NCBI GenBank assembly: GCA_036558265.1
Contig: DATBFY010000484.1
Coordinates: 1-21,575, forward strand
DNA: 21,575 nucleotides
Source of the DNA: RYN-433 sp036558265
Lineage (GTDB): Bacteria; Planctomycetota; Phycisphaerae; Tepidisphaerales; Tepidisphaeraceae
Direction: 5' to 3'
Under the pieces are notes generated by a model. The model searched no databases, was not told where the DNA came from, and saw only the letters and a list, made by a program, of their open reading frames with translations. A program made the translations under genes and the position numbers. Shown here piece by piece: positions 13,801 through 19,800 of the stretch (the stretch's first letter is position 1; each line of letters begins with the position of its first letter).

Positions 13801-16800
13801 GGCACCTCGATCGGATTCCAGGCCAACGGCAGCCTCAGTTACAGCGGTAACGCCAAGGCGGGGATTCAGCTTGGGCTGGCGTACGGGTCGGTCGCCCAGG
13901 CGACGGACCGGTTCTACATCATCACGGGCGCGAACAGCCAGGCGTCGGCGAGCTTCGGCGTGACCGGCAACATCAACACCAGCGCGAATCTCGGTTTCAC
14001 GTCGGTGGGCGTCAACGGCACGGCGGCGGTCAGCGCGTCGCTCAGCAATTCCAATCCCGCGTCGGTCACGCTGCCGCTGGTGGATGGCTACAACAACGAC
14101 GGGAAGATCACGCTTACGGAGCTCTTGTCCAACCCTGCCCTGGCGATTGGCACGCCGACGACCGCCGCTGCGGCGCAACTCGTCCTCAACGTCACCGGCC
14201 TGTCGGGCACCGGGCCCAACCCGACCCTCTCGATCACCTGGGGCGACATCACCGACCCCAGCACGATCAACGTCACCATTAGCCCGGACCTTCAGGCCGG
14301 CATCAATAACGCGATCGGCTTCAACACCGGCAGCATCCTTGCCGGCATCCAGCAGATCATCAACCTGATCAGCGCGTGGGGCGGTAATGCGCTGCTCAAC
14401 ACGAAGATCCCGCTGATCAACAAGACGGTCAAGCAGCTCTTCGATTTCGTGGGCAAGGCCACGAGCTTTTTCAACGCGGTTAAAAACGCGAACATCTCGA
14501 CGCCTTCCGCGTTCGACTCGGCCGTCAACAACGCGATCGCCGCCGCCGGGCTCCCCGCCGGATCGGTGTCCCTCACCCCGCAGGGCGACAACAACCCGGG
14601 CAGCGGCAATTTCCACTACCTGCTCGACTTCCATTACGCGCTCTTCGATCCCGGCACCACGCCCTTCGACTTCGGCTCCAGCCTCTTCTCCCTGGCCATC
14701 ACCCTCCAGCCCAAGATCGACTTCAACGCCAAGATCGAGTTCGGCATCAACAAGACCGATGGCTTCTACATCGTCGATCGCAGCAACGCCTCCAATCCCG
14801 AGGTCACGCTCAAGGCGGGCGTCACCGCCAACTTCGACAAGGTCGGCGGGCAGTTCGGACCGCTCAACTACGGCGTGGCCAGCGGCTCGGCCAACATCAA
14901 CTTCAACCTGGGCATCGACCTGAAGGACCCCAAGAGCGCCGACGGCAGCGGCGGCAAGATCGGGGGGTCGGAACTGGTGAGCAACCTGGGCACCGTCCTC
15001 AACCCCGTCGCCAGCGGCGGGGCGAACATCCACCTGCCCATCGGCCTGCACCTGGGCCAAGGGGGCCCGGGCGTCGCCACCACCTTCGACGCCCACTGGG
15101 ACCCGGCGGACCCGGCCAACATTCACTTCGGCGCCAGCGGCAACTCGACCGACCCGGCCGACGGCTTCGGCCCGGTCAATTTCGAGATGGGCGACTTCAT
15201 CCGCGGCATCATCGGCCCGGTCATCCACAACATCCAGCAGTACAACCCGCTGCCCAAGGACCTGGTCGACTTCATGAACAAGAAGTTGCCGGTCTTCAAC
15301 GAGACGCCGGCCGAGCTTCTGGGCGACCTTTCGGGTCACAAGGAGATCGGGCTGCTGTTCAAGATCGCGGACGTGATCAACCAGCTCGGCGGCCTGGCGC
15401 AGGGCGGCACGCTGAACCTGAGCCCCTATTTCAGCGGCGAGTCGAACAACGGAACCACCGGTTCGTCCACGGGCGGCATCACGGGTCCGTTCAGCGATTT
15501 CCTCAATACGCTCAAGGACAACTACGACATCCTGTTGCCGGTCCTTGAGAACCCCGCCCAGTCGATCATCAGCATCCTCCTGGGCAAGGACGTGACGCTG
15601 GTCGAGTTCAACCCCGGCCGGCTCGACGTGCCGTACGATTTCCCCGGGATATCGGTCAACGTCCCGCTCTTCAGCATCGGCATCGCGGACGTCGAGGCGG
15701 CGTTCCGCCTCTCGGGCGGCCTGGATTTCTACGCCAACGTGGACATCGGCCTTTCCTCGCGCGGGCTGACGGGTCATAACATCGACCAGACCCCCAACCT
15801 CCTTGACGGCTTCTTCATCGGCGACACCAAGCCCGGTGCGCCCAACGGGCAGGACGCCTTCGAGGTCGGCCTCCAGGCTCACCTGCGCATCGACCTGGGC
15901 GGTACGGTGCGCATCCTGGGCATCAACGCCGCGACCATCACCGGTTATATTCAGGGCAACCTGGACCTGGGCCTGGACCTGGCGGACATCGCCTACAAGC
16001 CCAACAACTCGCTGATCCCCGACCACCGCGTCGGCCGCACCGACGTCGGCGGCGACAACAAGGTTTACCTCGACGAGATCAGTTGGCTGGCGTCCAACTA
16101 CGGCATCCCGTGCACGCTTACCCCCGGCGGGCAGTTCTCGATCACCGGCGGCGCGCACGTCGAAGCCCTGTGCGGCTTCTGGGGATGCCTCTACTCCGAG
16201 GATTTCCCGCTGGGCACCCAGGTCCTGCTCAACTGGGACCTGCCCTGCGATCCGCTCCCCGAAGAACCGCTCGCCGACATCATCGGCAACGCCCTGGTCA
16301 TGCGCAACGACAGCAGCACCCAGGGCAAGCAGATCAACGTCAACATCATCCGCGACGACAACAACCAGCCCTACGCGGTGCAGCTCCGCAAGGACGATGA
16401 CAGCGGCACTCAGCGCCAGACCTTCACCTTCGCCCAGCTCAGCGCCGCCGGCGTCAACACGATCGTGGTCAACGGCACCGAGGGGCCGGACATCATCAAC
16501 CTCGACCCCAACCTCACCAAGTTCTACAACTTCCAATTCGTCACCATCAACGGCTTTGGCGGCAAGGACCGCATCGACACGGGCCTGATCGACCCGGCCA
16601 CCAGTCACCTCCTGGCGACGACGATCAGCGCCGGCGACGGCAACGATACCGTCATCGGCACCTTCGCCAACGACCTGATCACCGGCGGCGCGGGTGATGA
16701 CCAGCTCAACGCCGGCGACGGCAACGACACGGCTGACGGCGGCGACGGCAACGACCACGTCTTCGGCGGCAAGGGCGACGACTCGCTCACCGGCGGCGAC

Positions 16801-19800
16801 GGCGCGGACTTCATCGACGGCGCGGACGGCAACAACACGATCGGCGGCGGCGCGGGCGACGATTCGATCGGCGCGGGCGTCGGCGACGACCTGATCACCG
16901 GCGGCGACGGCAACGACGTCATCATCGCCGGCGACGGCAACAACACGATCGGCGGGGACCTGGGCAACGACACGATCGCCGCCGGCATCGGCAACGACTG
17001 CATTACCGGCGGGGGCGGGGACGACTCGATCAGCGGCGACGCCGGAAACGACACCGTGGACGCCGGCGCGGGAAACGATTACGTCGAATCGGGCCTGGGC
17101 GACGACCTGCTCTTCGGCGGAAGCGAGAACGACCGACTCTACAGCGGCGAGGGGAACGACGTCGTCCACGCCGGCTCGGGTACCGACTTCGTCGATGCCG
17201 CCGCAGGCAACGACCTGGTTTTCGGCGACACCGGCGACAAGACGATCTACGGGCGTACGGGCAACGACACGATCTACGGCGGCGCCGGCAACAACTTTAT
17301 CGACGCGGGCACCGGCAACGACTACGTCGTCGCCAGCACCGGCTCGAACACCGTCTTCGGCCAGGCCGGCGACGACTTCATCAACGCCGCCGGCACCGTC
17401 TCGGGCACCATGGACGGCGGCGACGGCAATGACCTGCTCGTCCAGGCCGCCGACCGCGACCAGACCCTTTCCAACACCAAGCTCTCCAGCTCTGCCGGCG
17501 ACATTGCGCTGGCGGGCCTGGAGCGCATCCAGCTCACCGGCGGCGCCGGCAGCAACCGCTTCGACGTCTCCGGTTTCAACGTCGCGCCGGGCATTTCCCC
17601 AGTCACGCTGATCGGCGGCGGCGGCATCGACACCGTCGTCGATTCCGCGAACACCGATTACCTGCTCAACGACACCAGCCTCATCCGCGCCTCCGGCACC
17701 CGCTTCGTCCTGGTCGGGATCACCCGCGCGAGCCTGACCGGCGGCAGCGGCGACAACGCCTTCGACGTCTCCGGATTCAACGGAACCGCCACGCTGACCG
17801 GTGGCGGCGGGACCGACAAGGTCATCGACTCGGGCGACAGCGACTTCTTCCTGGCCAACACCTCCCTCATGCGCTCCAGCGGGGGTACTTTCACCCTCGC
17901 CGGCATCGCCCGCGCCCTACTCATCGGCGGGCCCAGCGCCAACAACCTCTACGCGCTGGCCTACAACGGCAACGTGACGATGCTGGGGCAGGGGGGCAAC
18001 GACACGTTGGGCGGCGGATTCGGCGACGACTCCCTCGACGGCGGAACCGGCTCCGATAGTATCCTGGGCGGGGACGGCAAGGACGCGATCGTCGGTGGCG
18101 GCGCGGCCGGTGGGGGCGACACCATCGACGGCGGCGCCGGTGACGACCTGCTCATCGGCTCCGACGACGGCGCCGACTCGATCCTCGGCAGCGGGGGCAA
18201 CGACCAGATCTACGGCCTGGGCGGCAACGACACCTTCACCGGCAGCTTCGGAAACGATTCCATCGACGGCGGCGCCGGCAACGACCTGATCTCCGGCGAC
18301 GCCGGCGCGGACCTGCTCGTCGGCGGACCGGGCAACGATACCCTTTACGGTCAGAACGCCTCCGCATCCGGCGACGACAACGCCGTGGACACCCTCTACG
18401 GGGACCTCGGCACCAACGGCAACGAACCCGGACAGTTCGGCGACGATGTCCTCTTCGGCCAGGGCGGCAACGACCTGCTCTTCGGCGAAGGCGGCACCAA
18501 CACGATCAACCCCGGCGGCGGCAGCAGCAATTATGTAGACCCGGGCAACGGCGGATCGACCGGCTCGACCCAGACGCCCGTCCCGCCACCCCTCCAGCCG
18601 ACGGTAGTCCCAATTCCCGTTGGCACGCTGCCCAGCGGCGCGGATGGTGGCGGGCGATGGGGCTCATTGGCCGATGGCGCAGCCTCGTCGGGCGTCAGCA
18701 ACACGGTCAACTCCGCAACCGATTCGGCCATCGCGACTTCCGCCGCGGGCACGCAGTACCTCGCCTGGGCCGACAACCGCAGCGGCAACTACGAGATCTA
18801 CGTCGCCAAGCACACGGCCGGACAATGGTTAGAGCTCGCTGGCAGCGCGCACGGCGGCGGCATCAGTGGCACAGCAACCTCATCGCGCCGCCCCGCGATC
18901 ACGATCGACGGCGCGGGCAACCCGATCGTTGCCTGGACTGAGCAGGTCGGCGGCAACACGGTCATTAAAGCCGCGCGCTACGACCCCACCGCCAACGGCG
19001 GCGCTGGCGGATGGGTCGCCCTGCCGAACGTAAGTAATGGAACGGCCGGGGATAACGCGCGAATCGTCAGCCTGCCCGCCGGGCCGGTGGTGGCATGGCT
19101 CGACAGTTCGAGCGGCCCGGCCAACGTCTACGCCGCCCAGTTTAACGGCACGTCCTGGATCCCCTTCGGGGCGGGAAGCAACACGGGCAATGGCGTTTCC
19201 GCCTCCGCCACGAGCGTCAGCGACATCGCCCTGACCACCGACGGAACCAAGGTCGCAGCCGGCTGGACAAAGATCGTTGGCGCCGTCAAGCAAGTGTTCG
19301 CCGCCCAGAACAGCGGCGGCACGTGGCAGAGCCTGGGCCAGATCAGCAACACCGCCGGCGACAGCCAAGCCCCGTCGCTGGCATATCTCAGCTCATCCCT
19401 CTTCGCCGCCTGGCAGGTGACGACCGCCAACGGCACCGAGATCTTCGCCGCCAAATACGACGGCATCGGCTGGGTGTCGGCGGGGACCGGATCGAACTCC
19501 GGCGCGGGCGTATCGAACACCCACGGTGGCTCAACCGCGCCTCGGCTGGCATCCGGCGGTGGCCAGATGTACTTGGTGTGGGTCAACGACCGCACGATCA
19601 GCATCACCGGCAACACGATCGCCCTTTACGCCCGGCGGTGGAATGGCACGAGCTTCGCCGAGCAGGTGCCGGGAGACGCCTCGGGCAAGGGGATCAACCC
19701 GGCGACCTACAGCCCCGCGGCCCCGACGCTGGCGGTGGATTCCAGTGGCAAGCCGTTCATCGCGTTCGCTGACACGGCGGCGGGGCAGACGAACGTTTAT

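Noticed and set aside
12700..17169. Very long open frame of 1,489 codons antisense to the giant gene
   Set aside because: It mirrors the sense repeats: the translation is low-complexity Val/Asp/Ala/Arg text produced by biased sense codons, with no domain and no credible start.
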